From: DATBJG01 sp963790545
GTDB taxonomy: Bacteria > Acidobacteriota > Vicinamibacteria > Vicinamibacterales > JAMQPK01
Direction of reading: 5' to 3'
DNA length: 64,000 nucleotides
Assembly: GCA_963790545.1 (NCBI GenBank)
Contig: CAWBPA010000020.1
Location: 62,001-126,000 of the forward strand
Position numbers and translations under genes: made by a program. Every line of letters starts with the position of its first letter. The first letter of the stretch is position 1. The notes beneath the pieces were generated by a model. The model saw only the letters and a program-made list of their open reading frames with translations. It had not been told where the DNA came from and did no database searches. Shown here piece by piece: positions 37,051 through 45,156 of this stretch.

Positions 37051-37836
37051 CTATCCGGCGACTGGCTCGGGAGATTTGATTCCTCCGTACCGACGATCGC
37101 GCTTCTGATACGCCGCGATGGCTTCGAGCAGGTGCCGACATCGAAAATCCGGCCAAAGGGTATCGGTCACCCAGATTTCGGCATAGGCAATCTGCCAGAG
37201 GAGGAAGTTACTGACCCGCATTTCACCACTTGTTCGGATGAGCAGATCAGGATCAGGTTGTCCCGCGGTATACAGAAACTCCGCAAAGCGTCGCTCATCA
37301 AGATCGGCGGGCGCGATTCCGGAGGCAATTGCGCGACGCACACCCTCCACGATTTCTGCTCGGCCGCCATAGTTCAGCGCGATATTGAAGAGCATCCCGG
37401 AATTGGACGCCGTTTGCGATTGCCCGCTCCTGAGCTCTTCGCGAATGTCCGGCGCGAGCTCATCTTCTCGGCCGATGACCCGAAATTGAATGTTGTTCCG
37501 CATGAGCGTGTCGAGCTCGAGACGCAGGTACCGCTTCAACAGCGTCATCAGGGTGCTGACTTCGGATCGTGGGCGCTTCCAGTTCTCGACTGAGAATGCA
37601 TACAGCGTGAGCACCCGGATGCCGAGCCTGGCCGATGTCTCGACCACGTCGCGAACCGAGTCGATACCGGCCCGATGGCCTTCAACCCGTGGGAGGTGCC
37701 GTTGGGCGGCCCACCGGCCATTTCCGTCCATGATGATCGCGACGTGTGCGGGCAGCGCGTCGAAGTTCAAGCCACGGGCTATACCTTCCTCGACAGAACC
37801 GGAAGGGACCACCTCGAGCAGCTTGGCCAAAGACAT
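37051..37836 (-). CDS. uppS: Isoprenyl (undecaprenyl) diphosphate synthase
   Basis: 261 residues. cis-Prenyltransferase making the lipid carrier for cell wall synthesis. Catalytic Asp37 in IIMDGNGRWA; GHRAGIDSVRDVV; LTLYAFSVENWKRP; PDLLIRTSGEMRVSNFLLWQIAYAE; FVDTLWPDF-like VTDTLWPDF. First gene of the minus-strand group, upstream of cdsA. Confidence 0.97.
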   Translation of the reverse strand: MSLAKLLEVVPSGSVEEGIARGLNFDALPAHVAIIMDGNGRWAAQRHLPRVEGHRAGIDSVRDVVETSARLGIRVLTLYAFSVENWKRPRSEVSTLMTLLKRYLRLELDTLMRNNIQFRVIGREDELAPDIREELRSGQSQTASNSGMLFNIALNYGGRAEIVEGVRRAIASGIAPADLDERRFAEFLYTAGQPDPDLLIRTSGEMRVSNFLLWQIAYAEIWVTDTLWPDFRCRHLLEAIAAYQKRDRRYGGIKSPEPVAG

Positions 37837-38249
37837 GAAGTTCCAATGTTACTGGTACTTGTCGGCTTCCACAAGGCTGGACGACAGCGAGTAGTGGGTC
37901 AGATCCAGCGAGGAACGGCGCACCTACGAGCCCGCCGGCCCTCTCGGGTTACGAGACGCGGATCGCCGCGGATCACCGCGGATGAGCGACCGGTAGCCCT
38001 GGCGAAAGCCAGGGCTCGGGGAACGCGAACGATCGAGGATAAGAACACGCCGTTGGATGGTTCAGTGTTCTTATCCTCGATCGTTCACGTTCCCCGCGCG
38101 CCTGCGGCGCGACCGGTCGCCTACCCCGGGGCCGGCGCAGCAGGGAATTCGCGTGAATCCGCGTTGATCCGCGTCCCGTGATCAAATTTGCCGTGCCAGA
38201 ATCAGCGCTGCACCCGGACGCCCGTTCCTAGCGTATTTACCCTACGAGG
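37837..38249. other. Gene-free gap of 413 bases dominated by a compound inverted repeat
   Basis: Divergent gap between uppS and the ECF sigma gene. About 37956-38180 is an inverted repeat built of two levels (see the repeat entry). Outer arms carry ACGCGGATC-type words on the left (about 37956-37983) and their complement on the right (about 38148-38177). No conserved ORF is present. The uppS and sigma promoters were not resolved. Confidence 0.6.
37986..38120. repeat. Compound inverted repeat with interchangeable inner hairpins
   Basis: Arms: GCGACCGGT at 37986 and its complement at 38112-38120; CGGGGAACG followed by a 22-bp segment GAACGATCGAGGATAAGAAC-AC at 38017-38048 and its perfect complement at 38065-38096. 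The central loop is 16 bases (38049-38064). Between the two blocks each arm holds its own unrelated hairpin: AGCCCTGGC/GCCAGGGCT on the left (37995-38016) and CGCGCC/GGCGCG on the right (about 38097-38111). Confidence 0.85.
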
Positions 38250-38798
38250 ATGCTCAAGGCCGTTGCTCTTCCGAGACGGGTCGATGAAACGCTTGCGCGG
38301 GCGCAGGCGGGCGATCAGACAGCCTTCGCCGCCCTCGTGCGGGAGCATCAATCCATGGTGTTTGGTATTGCCTACCATGTTGTGCGTGATCGGGCAGTTG
38401 CGGAAGACCTGGCGCAGGACGTCTTCCTCGAACTGTTTCGAAACCTCCAGAATCTGGAGTCTGCTGCGCACGTGACGTTCTGGTTGCGGCGGGTCACGGG
38501 TCACCGTTGCATCGACAGGGGCCGTCGCGAGCGTCGCCGTCTTGAGATTGCCGTAGAGCGCATGCCAGAACAAGCCGTGCCGTCATCGGGACGTGACGTC
38601 ATGTTCGAAGAGCGTGTTCGGCGCCTGGTAGCGGAGCTTCCCGTTGGCGCACGGACGGTGCTGACGCTCCGGTACCAGGAGGATCTCGAACCCTCGGAAA
38701 TTGCGGAGACTCTGGACATGCCCGTGAACACGGTCAAGAGTCATTTGAGGCGATCCATTGCGCTCCTCCGAGGGCGGCTGGTTCGGCAGGGAGATTGA
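38250..38798 (+). CDS. ECF RNA polymerase sigma factor
   Basis: 182 residues. Sigma-2 region FAALVREHQSMVFGIAYHVV, then RAVAEDLAQDVFLELFRNL (the core-binding DLAQDVFL). Sigma-4 region LPVGARTVLTLRYQEDLEPSEIAETLDMPVNTVKSHLRRSIALLR. The start at 38250 has GAGG 4 bases upstream. Followed after one base by a small membrane protein that is probably its anti-sigma. Regulon unknown; the neighbouring envelope genes make envelope stress a reasonable guess. Confidence 0.92.
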   Translation: MLKAVALPRRVDETLARAQAGDQTAFAALVREHQSMVFGIAYHVVRDRAVAEDLAQDVFLELFRNLQNLESAAHVTFWLRRVTGHRCIDRGRRERRRLEIAVERMPEQAVPSSGRDVMFEERVRRLVAELPVGARTVLTLRYQEDLEPSEIAETLDMPVNTVKSHLRRSIALLRGRLVRQGD

Positions 38799-38799
38799 T

Positions 38800-39135
38800 A
38801 TGAGCTTCGACGACGAACTTCGTCGTGCCTTCGAGCGGAAGGAGCCGCCACCGGGGTTTGCGGATCGGGTTCTCGCCCGGATCAATCACGCCCATCCGGC
38901 TGAGGAACCTCGACGACCGGTAAGAATGTCCTCCGCACTTGCGGTGCGATGGATTGCGGCTGCGGCCGCAGGTGCCGTGCTCGCGATTGCGTCGAGCCAG
39001 TACTATGCGTCCCGCCAAGCGGCCGTCGAAGGGGCGAGGGTAAAAGAGCAACTGAGGGTGTCCCTGCAGATTGCGAGCGAGAAGCTGAATGACGTGGAAC
39101 GAAAAGTTCGGGAGCACAGCCAGCGCGAGTTCTAG
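38800..39135 (+). CDS. Small single-pass membrane protein, probable anti-sigma factor
   Basis: 111 residues from ATG 38800. An N-terminal cytoplasmic stretch of about 50 residues (MSFDDELRRAFERKEPPPGFADRVLARI), one membrane helix (ALAVRWIAAAAAGAVLAIASS) and a periplasmic helix with coiled-coil character (VSLQIASEKLNDVERKV). No zinc-binding HxxxCxxC. Position directly after the ECF gene and topology fit an anti-sigma; no family match is claimed. Confidence 0.65.
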   Translation: MSFDDELRRAFERKEPPPGFADRVLARINHAHPAEEPRRPVRMSSALAVRWIAAAAAGAVLAIASSQYYASRQAAVEGARVKEQLRVSLQIASEKLNDVERKVREHSQREF

Positions 39136-39138
39136 AGA

Positions 39139-39224
39139 GTTTTCAGTTCTCAGTAGACAGTTATCAGCCTGGAAGAAACGGTGGCAGCTTCGAAACTGAA
39201 AACTGATGACTGAAAACTGATAAC
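39139..39224. repeat. Inverted word array (CAGTTATCAG / CTGAAAACTGAT)
   Basis: TTTTCAGTTCTCAG and ACAGTTATCAG on the left, CTGAAAACTGATGACTGAAAACTGATAAC (split words) on the right, able to form an imperfect hairpin between the anti-sigma and DUF4252 genes. Related words recur at 59625-59655. Confidence 0.65.
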
Positions 39225-39239
39225 CATGTGGAGGAGGAT

Positions 39240-39821
39240 ATGAACACAAGGCCGCGGAACCACGGGCACCGCAAACGATGTTCGTGCGGGGCTTTGATAG
39301 CTCTCACGGTGGCGCTGGCGCCGATTCCGGCGTTTGCTCAGGGCCCCAGACTTCAACTCGACGGGCTCAACCGGCTGGCTGAAAAGACCGTAGAGGTCGT
39401 CGACGTGACGATTGACCCGGCCATGCTGCAACTGGCTGCCGGATTTCTCGCCAAAGAGAAACCAGACGAAGCCGCAATGAAGGATTTGATTTCCGGGTTG
39501 AGCGGGGTGTATGTCAAGAGCTTCGAATTCGATCGCGAAGGGGTCTATAGCGACGCGGACGTCGAATCGATTCGGCGACAACTCAAGGCGCCGGGTTGGA
39601 CGCGGCTCATCAATATCGACAGCAAGCGGGAACGTGAGCTCGTTGAAATATACATCTGGCGACAGGGCGAGCAGCCCGGAGGTTTTGCCATCCTGGTCGC
39701 AGAACCAAGGGAACTCACCGTCGTCAACATTGTCGGGCGCGTCGATCTGAACAAGCTCGGGGCATTGCAGGGTTTGATGGGGATTCCGAAGCTGCCCGGA
39801 CTCCCACCACCGCCCAGATAA
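39240..39821 (+). CDS. Secreted DUF4252 protein
   Basis: 193 residues from ATG 39240 with a strong Shine-Dalgarno (GAGGAGG at 39231). Signal peptide (IALTVALAPIPAFAQ), then a body of alternating helices and strands (LNRLAEKTVEVVDVTIDPAMLQ, GVYVKSFEFD, WTRLINIDSKRERELVEIYIW, AEPRELTVVNIVG) typical of DUF4252, a family that often follows ECF sigma/anti-sigma pairs. Function unknown. Its stop codon abuts that of the convergent truA with no base between. Confidence 0.82.
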   Translation: MNTRPRNHGHRKRCSCGALIALTVALAPIPAFAQGPRLQLDGLNRLAEKTVEVVDVTIDPAMLQLAAGFLAKEKPDEAAMKDLISGLSGVYVKSFEFDREGVYSDADVESIRRQLKAPGWTRLINIDSKRERELVEIYIWRQGEQPGGFAILVAEPRELTVVNIVGRVDLNKLGALQGLMGIPKLPGLPPPPR

Positions 39822-40571
39822 CTAGGGATACGAGACAGCAACGAGAAAGAGGCCGTGCGCGGGCGCCGTTGGACCGGCCCGGTGCCTGTCGCGCGACGCC
39901 AGGATCTCGGTGAGATCGCCAGCCTTCAGTCGACCTGCTCCAACCTCGACGAGCGTCCCCACCACGGCGCGAACCATGTGCCGCAGAAATCCATCGCCCG
40001 TTATTTCGTAGAGAATCTCTTCGTTCTCCGTTGTCTTGACCAATGTCAGCTGGGAACTGAACAGTGTTCGCTCTGTGGTGGTGACGTCACTGCCAGCCGA
40101 TCGAAAGGCCGCGAAGTCATGGCGCCCTTCAAGTCGTGCGGCCGCACGCTGCATCTCCGCAGCGTCGAGCGAACCCGGGAGATGCCACGCAAACCTCCGG
40201 TCGAAAGGGCTGATGAACTCGCCACAGACAAGACGGTATCGATAGGTCTTGGATTGCACCGCGAATCGGGCGTTGAAATCGGGAGAGACCTGTTCCACGG
40301 CCACGACCCGCACGTCAGGCGGCAAGGTTGCATTGAGCGCTCGCCGCAGAACGAGCGCGGCAAGACCGTTCTTCAAGGTCACACTTGCAACCTGGCCAAG
40401 GGCGTGCACACCCGCATCCGTCCGCCCCGCACCGACAACGGTGACGGGTGCCCCTTCTACGCGTGAGAGCGCCTCTTCGAGGAGCGCCTGCACCGACCGA
40501 CCGTTTGCCTGACGTTGCCAGCCAACAAACTCCGTGCCGTCGTACGCCAGCGTCAATTTGAAACACGTCAT
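39822..40571 (-). CDS. truA: tRNA pseudouridine synthase A
   Basis: 249 residues. Converts U38-40 of tRNA anticodon arms to pseudouridine. Catalytic Asp52 in GAGRTDAGVHALGQVA; LTLAYDGTEFVGWQRQ; FNARFAVQSKTYRYRL; GDGFLRHMVRAVVGTLVEVG. Full length. 7 bases after pyrE, so both may be one transcription unit. Confidence 0.96.
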   Translation of the reverse strand: MTCFKLTLAYDGTEFVGWQRQANGRSVQALLEEALSRVEGAPVTVVGAGRTDAGVHALGQVASVTLKNGLAALVLRRALNATLPPDVRVVAVEQVSPDFNARFAVQSKTYRYRLVCGEFISPFDRRFAWHLPGSLDAAEMQRAAARLEGRHDFAAFRSAGSDVTTTERTLFSSQLTLVKTTENEEILYEITGDGFLRHMVRAVVGTLVEVGAGRLKAGDLTEILASRDRHRAGPTAPAHGLFLVAVSYP

Positions 40572-40578
40572 TTAGCGA

Positions 40579-41163
40579 CTAGCGATCTCTGACTGCCGGC
40601 CTCGATCCGGGTTTGGTGACCGGCAGGCCTTTCGCGCAGAGCGGACACGCTGAAGGCTCGTAGGTGGGAAGCGAAAGGCGGGCGAGCGCCTCGAACGGGA
40701 CGCCAAGTTGAGCCGTCCCTCCACTGCGATCGATGAGGGCCGTTGCACCAACGACCTGCGCGCCCGCGGATGTGGCCACGTCGATGGTTTCGCGAGTCGA
40801 ACCGCCGGTCGTCACGACATCTTCCACCACCAGTACCCGTTCTCCTCGCGACAACGAGAACCCGCGTCGAAGCGTCAGATTTCCGTCGGCGCGTTCGGCA
40901 AAGAGTGCCCGCACGGCCAGCGCCCTGGCAACTTCATGACCAATTATGACGCCGCCAAGCGCCGGCGACAGCACGACATCGGGCCGCCAGGAGGTGACGC
41001 GCCCGGCGAGCGCCGCCCCCAGATTCGCTGCATCGTCGGGATGCTGCAACACCAGGGCACTTTGGAGGTAACCGTTGCTATGCAGGCCGGATGAGAGCCG
41101 AAAATGTCCCTCCAGCAACGCGCCGGCGCGGCGAAAGAGCGCCAGCGTCGCGTCCTGGTCCAT
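40579..41163 (-). CDS. pyrE: Orotate phosphoribosyltransferase
   Basis: 194 residues. Joins orotate and PRPP to OMP. PRPP loop VLVVEDVVTTGGSTRETIDV; RRAGALLEGHFRLSSGLHSNGYLQ; SPALGGVIIGHEVARAL. The C-terminal CPLC pair is seen in a subset of the family. -10 box TATACT lies 8 bases before the ATG. Physically separate from pyrRBC and pyrKDF. Confidence 0.96.
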   Translation of the reverse strand: MDQDATLALFRRAGALLEGHFRLSSGLHSNGYLQSALVLQHPDDAANLGAALAGRVTSWRPDVVLSPALGGVIIGHEVARALAVRALFAERADGNLTLRRGFSLSRGERVLVVEDVVTTGGSTRETIDVATSAGAQVVGATALIDRSGGTAQLGVPFEALARLSLPTYEPSACPLCAKGLPVTKPGSRPAVRDR

Positions 41164-41171
41164 GGGCGGCT

Positions 41172-41177
41172 AGTATA
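41172..41177 (-). promoter_or_regulatory. -10 box 8 bases before pyrE
   Basis: Minus-strand TATACT (41177-41172), ATG at 41163. Another leaderless-type spacing. Confidence 0.5.
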
Positions 41178-41229
41178 CAATTCCAAGCCAACGAAACTCG
41201 CCCTGCCCGCCGCTCGTCTACTGTCTCGA

Positions 41230-41335
41230 GGGTCCCAGGGTTCCAGGGTTCCAGGGTTCTAAGGTTCTACGGTTCTAGGGTTCTAGAGTTCTGGGTGGAA
41301 CCAGAACCTTGGAACCGTAGAACCGTAGAACCTTC
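41230..41335. repeat. 8-bp word array, inverted (GGTTCTAN)
   Basis: Seven tandem 8-base units (GGTCCCAG, GGTTCCAG twice, GGTTCTAA, GGTTCTAC, GGTTCTAG twice), a short centre (AGTTCTGGGTGGAACCAGAA), then complementary units GAACCTTG, GAACCGTA twice, GAACCTT. It fills the divergent gap between pyrE and tolC. The same 8-base family recurs at 48964-49079. Confidence 0.85.
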
Positions 41336-41375
41336 CAGAGCGTGCCGAACCAGTCAATTTCAGTGGAGTTTACGG

Positions 41376-43063
41376 ATGTCTTATCACTTTTTCTCTGCCT
41401 CGAGCTTCGTCTTCGTGTGGCTTCTGATGGGAGGCGTCTTGACCGGTCCTGTACTGGCTCAAGGGCCGACGGGCGCCGCTTTGACAACGCAGCCGGCGGC
41501 CACAGGGGTGGTCCGGAAGATCTCGATCGATGATGCCGTTCGGTTGGCGCTCGAGCAAAACCTCGACATTCAGGTCGATCGGCTGAACCCACAGATTTCG
41601 GATCTGGACATCGCGCAGGCCCGCGCCGCCTGGACTCCCGAGGTCAGCGCGTCGCTGGCGACCGTGGGGTCCGATTCGCCGGTCAACAGCTTCCTTGTCG
41701 CGGCCGAAGGCGGCGCCACAAAGACGACCGATCGACGGCTTTCGACGGGCCTGGGCTACAGTCAGCTCTTCCCCTGGGGCGGCAACGCATCGCTCGCCTG
41801 GGACAGCCTCCGCTCGACGTCGAACAGCCTGTTTACGAACTTCAATCCCACGCTGCGATCGAATGTGGCGTTCGACTATACGCAGCCCCTCCTCAGAAAC
41901 CGCGAGATCGACAGTGCCCGTCAACAGCTCCTCGTCACGCGAAAGAACCGGGAAATCTCGGATGTGCAGTTCCGCGAGACTGTCGTCACCACCACACGCG
42001 ACGTGAAGAACGCCTACTGGGACCTGGCATACGCTCGCGCGTCTCTCACCGTGAGTCAGCAGACGCTCGACCTGGCTCGCCAGTCGCTCAGAAACACGAG
42101 GGCGCGTGTCGAGATCGGCACGATGGCGCCCATCGATATCGTTGAGGCGGATGCGGAGGTCGCCGACAGAGAAGAAGCGGTGATTGTGGCAGAAGCCGCG
42201 ATCGGCCAGGCGGAGGATCGTCTCAAGTCGCTGGTTCTGGACCCGGCGACACCCGACTTCTGGAACATCAGATTCGAACTCGTCGACGTCAACCCCTATC
42301 AGGTGCAGGCCATCGATCTGGATGCCGCCGTGCGCACCGCGCTCGACAAACGGACCGACCTTTCGCGAGCCCGCAAAACCCTCGAGTCGAGCGACATCAA
42401 TATCCGATACGCGCGAAATCAAATACTGCCCGACGTGAACCTGCAAGTGAACTACGGCCTGGCGGGCCTCGGCGGAACGGAGTTCCTGCGCGGGCCAGGC
42501 TTCCCGGGCCCTGTCGTCAGCGAGATCAATCGAGGCTTTGGATCGGTGGTCGGCGATCTGTTCGCCAACAGCTTTCCGAGCTGGACTGTCTCGCTCAACG
42601 TGGGATACCCGATTGGCGTCGCCAGTGCCGAGGCGAACCTTGCGCGGGCCAGGCTGCAGGTACCTCGCAGTCACAGGGGCAGATCAAGAACATCGAGCTG
42701 CAGGTCGTCACGCAAGTTCGCGATGTGGCGCGACAGGTCAATACCAATGCGAAGCGGATAGATACGACGCGCGTGTCACGGCAACTGAACGAACGCCGGC
42801 TCGAAGCGGAGGAAAAGAAGTTCGCGGCCGGCACGTCGACGAGCTTTTTCGTGTTCCAGGCCCAGCGCGACCTGGCGGAAGCGCGAAACAACGAGCTGCG
42901 GGCGCTGCTCGACTACAACAAATCGCTTGTGGATTTCGAGACCGTGCAGGAGTCGGCTATAGGCGGTGGAGGAGGGACCATCACTGTGGCTGGCAGCGGC
43001 GTCGCTCCAACTGCGCCCAGCGTACGCACGACCGTGATCCAGACCGGGCAGGGAGGATTCTAG
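41376..43063 (+). CDS. TolC-family outer-membrane efflux protein (frameshifted)
   Basis: From ATG 41376 with a signal peptide (SSFVFVWLLMGGVLTGPVLAQ). Two TolC-type helical repeats: DAVRLALEQNLDIQVDRLNPQISDLDIAQARAAWTPE (split) and the second at LRTALDKRTDLSRARKTLE-like AVRTALDKRTDLSRA. The frame changes near 42655 after ANLARARLQ and continues VARQVNTNAKRIDTTRVSRQ, EEKKFAAGTSTSFFVFQAQRDLAEARN and DYNKSLVDFETVQ to 43063. About 562 residues joined. No inner-membrane pump partner is adjacent. Confidence 0.9.
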
Positions 43064-43190
43064 AGAGGAAGGGTTAGGAGCGGTTAGGAAGGGTTAGGAG
43101 GGCCTCCCTAACCTCTCCCAACCCCTCCTAACCTCGCCTAACCCCTCCCAACCTCTCCTAACCCCGCCTAACCTCTCCTAGCCCCTCCCT
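43064..43190. repeat. 10-bp word array, inverted (CTAACCYCNC)
   Basis: Left arm GGTTAGGA words (three), right arm about eight 10-base units (CTAACCTCTC, CCAACCCCTC, CTAACCTCGC, CTAACCCCTC, CCAACCTCTC, CTAACCCCGC, CTAACCTCTC, CTAGCCCCTC). It fills the whole gap between the tolC stop and the -10 box of the next gene. Confidence 0.85.
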
Positions 43191-43195
43191 CCTGT

Positions 43196-43201
43196 TACAC
43201 T
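43196..43201 (+). promoter_or_regulatory. -10 box 7 bases before the GT2 gene
   Basis: TACACT then seven bases to GTG 43209. Confidence 0.45.
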
Positions 43202-43208
43202 CCCCCGC

Positions 43209-43973
43209 GTGGCGCCGCTCTCGGTCACAATCATCACCAAGAACGAGGCCTCGCACATCGCGGCAGCGCTCGAGTCGGTCGCGTGGGCCGATGAGACCAT
43301 TGTCGTCGACGCGGAGAGCACCGACGGGACGGTCGAAATCGCTCGTCGCCTCGCAAAACAGGTGCACGTTCGACCATGGAACGGCTACGGTGACCAAAAA
43401 AACTTTGCGGCTGGGCTCGCCAGACACGACTGGATCCTGTCGATTGACGCCGACGAGCGGGTCACACCCGAGCTGGCCAGGAACATCCAGCGAACGGTCA
43501 GCTCGAGTCCTGCCGTCCGCGGCTTCAAGCTTTCCCGTGTCACATTCCACCTCGGTCGATGGATCCGTTCGACCGATTGGTATCCCGACTATCAGTTGAG
43601 ACTGTACGATCGCCGCCACGCACACTGGAACGATCGGCGGATTCATGAGTCGGTGATGGTCGACGGCGAGGTCGGCCGGCTTCAGGGGGAACTGCATCAC
43701 TTCGCTTACCGTGACCTTTCGCATCATCTTGCGACCATCGACCGATATACCACGCTCGCGGCGTGCCAGATGCAGGACCAGGGGCGTCGCGCCACCGTGC
43801 TCGACCTTGTCGTTCACCCTCCATTTGCATTTCTCCGCAACTACATTCTCCGATTCGGTGTACGCGATGGCCTGCCGGGACTGATTGTGTCGCTGTTGAA
43901 CTCCTACTACGTGATGTTGAAGTTTGCAAAGCTCTGGGAACTGCAGAACGGCCCGCGTTCGGGTGGCGACTGA
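43209..43973 (+). CDS. Family 2 glycosyltransferase (LPS core type)
   Basis: 254 residues from GTG 43209. GT-A fold with SVTIITKNEASHIAAALESV, VDAESTDGT and the DxD-like ILSIDADERV. The C-terminal part (WYPDYQLRLYDRR, HESVMVDG, HHFAYRDLSHHLATIDRYT, PPFAFLRNYILRFGVRDGLPGL) matches the WaaE/KdtX-type LPS core transferases. Acts on the cytoplasmic face of the inner membrane. Sugar and acceptor not known. Confidence 0.9.
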   Translation: MAPLSVTIITKNEASHIAAALESVAWADETIVVDAESTDGTVEIARRLAKQVHVRPWNGYGDQKNFAAGLARHDWILSIDADERVTPELARNIQRTVSSSPAVRGFKLSRVTFHLGRWIRSTDWYPDYQLRLYDRRHAHWNDRRIHESVMVDGEVGRLQGELHHFAYRDLSHHLATIDRYTTLAACQMQDQGRRATVLDLVVHPPFAFLRNYILRFGVRDGLPGLIVSLLNSYYVMLKFAKLWELQNGPRSGGD

Positions 43974-43995
43974 GAACCGAGCACGACGATAATCC

Positions 43996-45156
43996 GTGGC
44001 CCGATCCATGTTTTCGATGCACATCGACACCGCGCGAACCTGGCGCGGCGGCCAGTACCAGGTACTGCTGACCGTGCAAGGGCTCCGTGCGCTCGGCCAT
44101 CGAGCCGTGCTCGTGGCGCATCCCGACGGGGAGCTGTTTCGGCGGATGTCGGAAGGCCACGATTTGATCGGTCTCGCACCACGAAACGAGGTCGATCTGG
44201 CCGCGGCATGGCGACTGTGGAGGGTCATCAGGCAGCTGCGCCCCGAGGTCGTTCATGCTCATGATCCGCATGCGGTGGCGGTCGCGGCGCTGGCGCTTTC
44301 CTTTGGCACACCCTCGCCGCGTCCCCTCTTCGTTGCGGCACGCCGCGTTGATTTCAACCTGCAGGGAAACTCGTTCTCGCGCTGGAAATATCGACAGCTG
44401 GATGGATTCATTGCCGCCTCCGACACCATCCGACGGATGCTCGTGGACGATGGCATTGAAGAGACACGGGTTGTCACCGTGCACGAAGGCATCGACCTCG
44501 ACCGCGTCCTGAGCGCACCCCCCATCAACATTCACGCTGAGTTCTGGCTGCCCAAGCAAGCCCCCATCGTGGGGAATGTCGCCGCTTTGGTCCCTCACAA
44601 GGGCCAGCGATATCTCGTCGACGCGGCTGCCGCCGTCTTGCGCGACGTTCCGGACGCACGTTTCATCATTCTCGGCGACGGCGAGCTGCGACCGCAGCTC
44701 CAGCACCAGATCCACGAACGTCGCCTCGACAAGCACGTCATCCTGGCCGGGTTTCGACACGACGTCATGTCGTTCCATCGATCGTTCGACCTGTTCGTTC
44801 TCAGCTCCGTCACCGAAGGGCTTGGAACGTCGCTGCTCGATGCGATGGCGGCATCCAAGGCCATCGTAGCCACGACAGCGGGCGGCATCCCCGAGGTCGT
44901 CGCTGACGGCGACACCGGGCTGCTCGTGCCCCCACGAGACTCCGCGGCACTGGCAGAAGCGATTGTGCGGCTCTTGAAAAACGGAGACTTGTCCCGCGAG
45001 ATGGGTCGTCGGGCGTTCGAACGCGTCCAGTCGCAGTTCAGTGCCGGCCGGATGGTCGACGAGACGCTGGCGGCGTACGCAACCGCGTGGCGGACCGACG
45101 ATGCGGGGCGCAGTGCCCCATCAGAGGGCACTGCCCGTCACCTGGCCGGTGGTTGA
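43996..45156 (+). CDS. Family 4 glycosyltransferase (GT-B)
   Basis: 386 residues from GTG 43996; an ATG at 44008 (MFSMHIDTARTWRGGQ) is an equally good start because related proteins begin at that point. N-terminal half HIDTARTWRGGQYQVLLTVQGL, PEVVHAHDPHAVAVAAL; C-terminal half VGNVAALVPHKGQRYLVDAA, then the nucleotide-sugar motif SSVTEGLGTSLLDAMAASKAIVATTAGGIPEVV. Probably LPS or another glycan together with the preceding GT2. The last 119 bases overlap a convergent gene. Confidence 0.9.
   Translation: MARSMFSMHIDTARTWRGGQYQVLLTVQGLRALGHRAVLVAHPDGELFRRMSEGHDLIGLAPRNEVDLAAAWRLWRVIRQLRPEVVHAHDPHAVAVAALALSFGTPSPRPLFVAARRVDFNLQGNSFSRWKYRQLDGFIAASDTIRRMLVDDGIEETRVVTVHEGIDLDRVLSAPPINIHAEFWLPKQAPIVGNVAALVPHKGQRYLVDAAAAVLRDVPDARFIILGDGELRPQLQHQIHERRLDKHVILAGFRHDVMSFHRSFDLFVLSSVTEGLGTSLLDAMAASKAIVATTAGGIPEVVADGDTGLLVPPRDSAALAEAIVRLLKNGDLSREMGRRAFERVQSQFSAGRMVDETLAAYATAWRTDDAGRSAPSEGTARHLAGG

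Noticed and set aside
37837..38249. Transposon remnant with transposase
   Set aside because: No coding sequence with transposase motifs and no target-site duplication; only inverted repeats.
41230..41335. CRISPR array
   Set aside because: Units are 8 bases with no unique spacers; the same holds for the arrays at 20457, 33592, 43064, 48964 and 53605.
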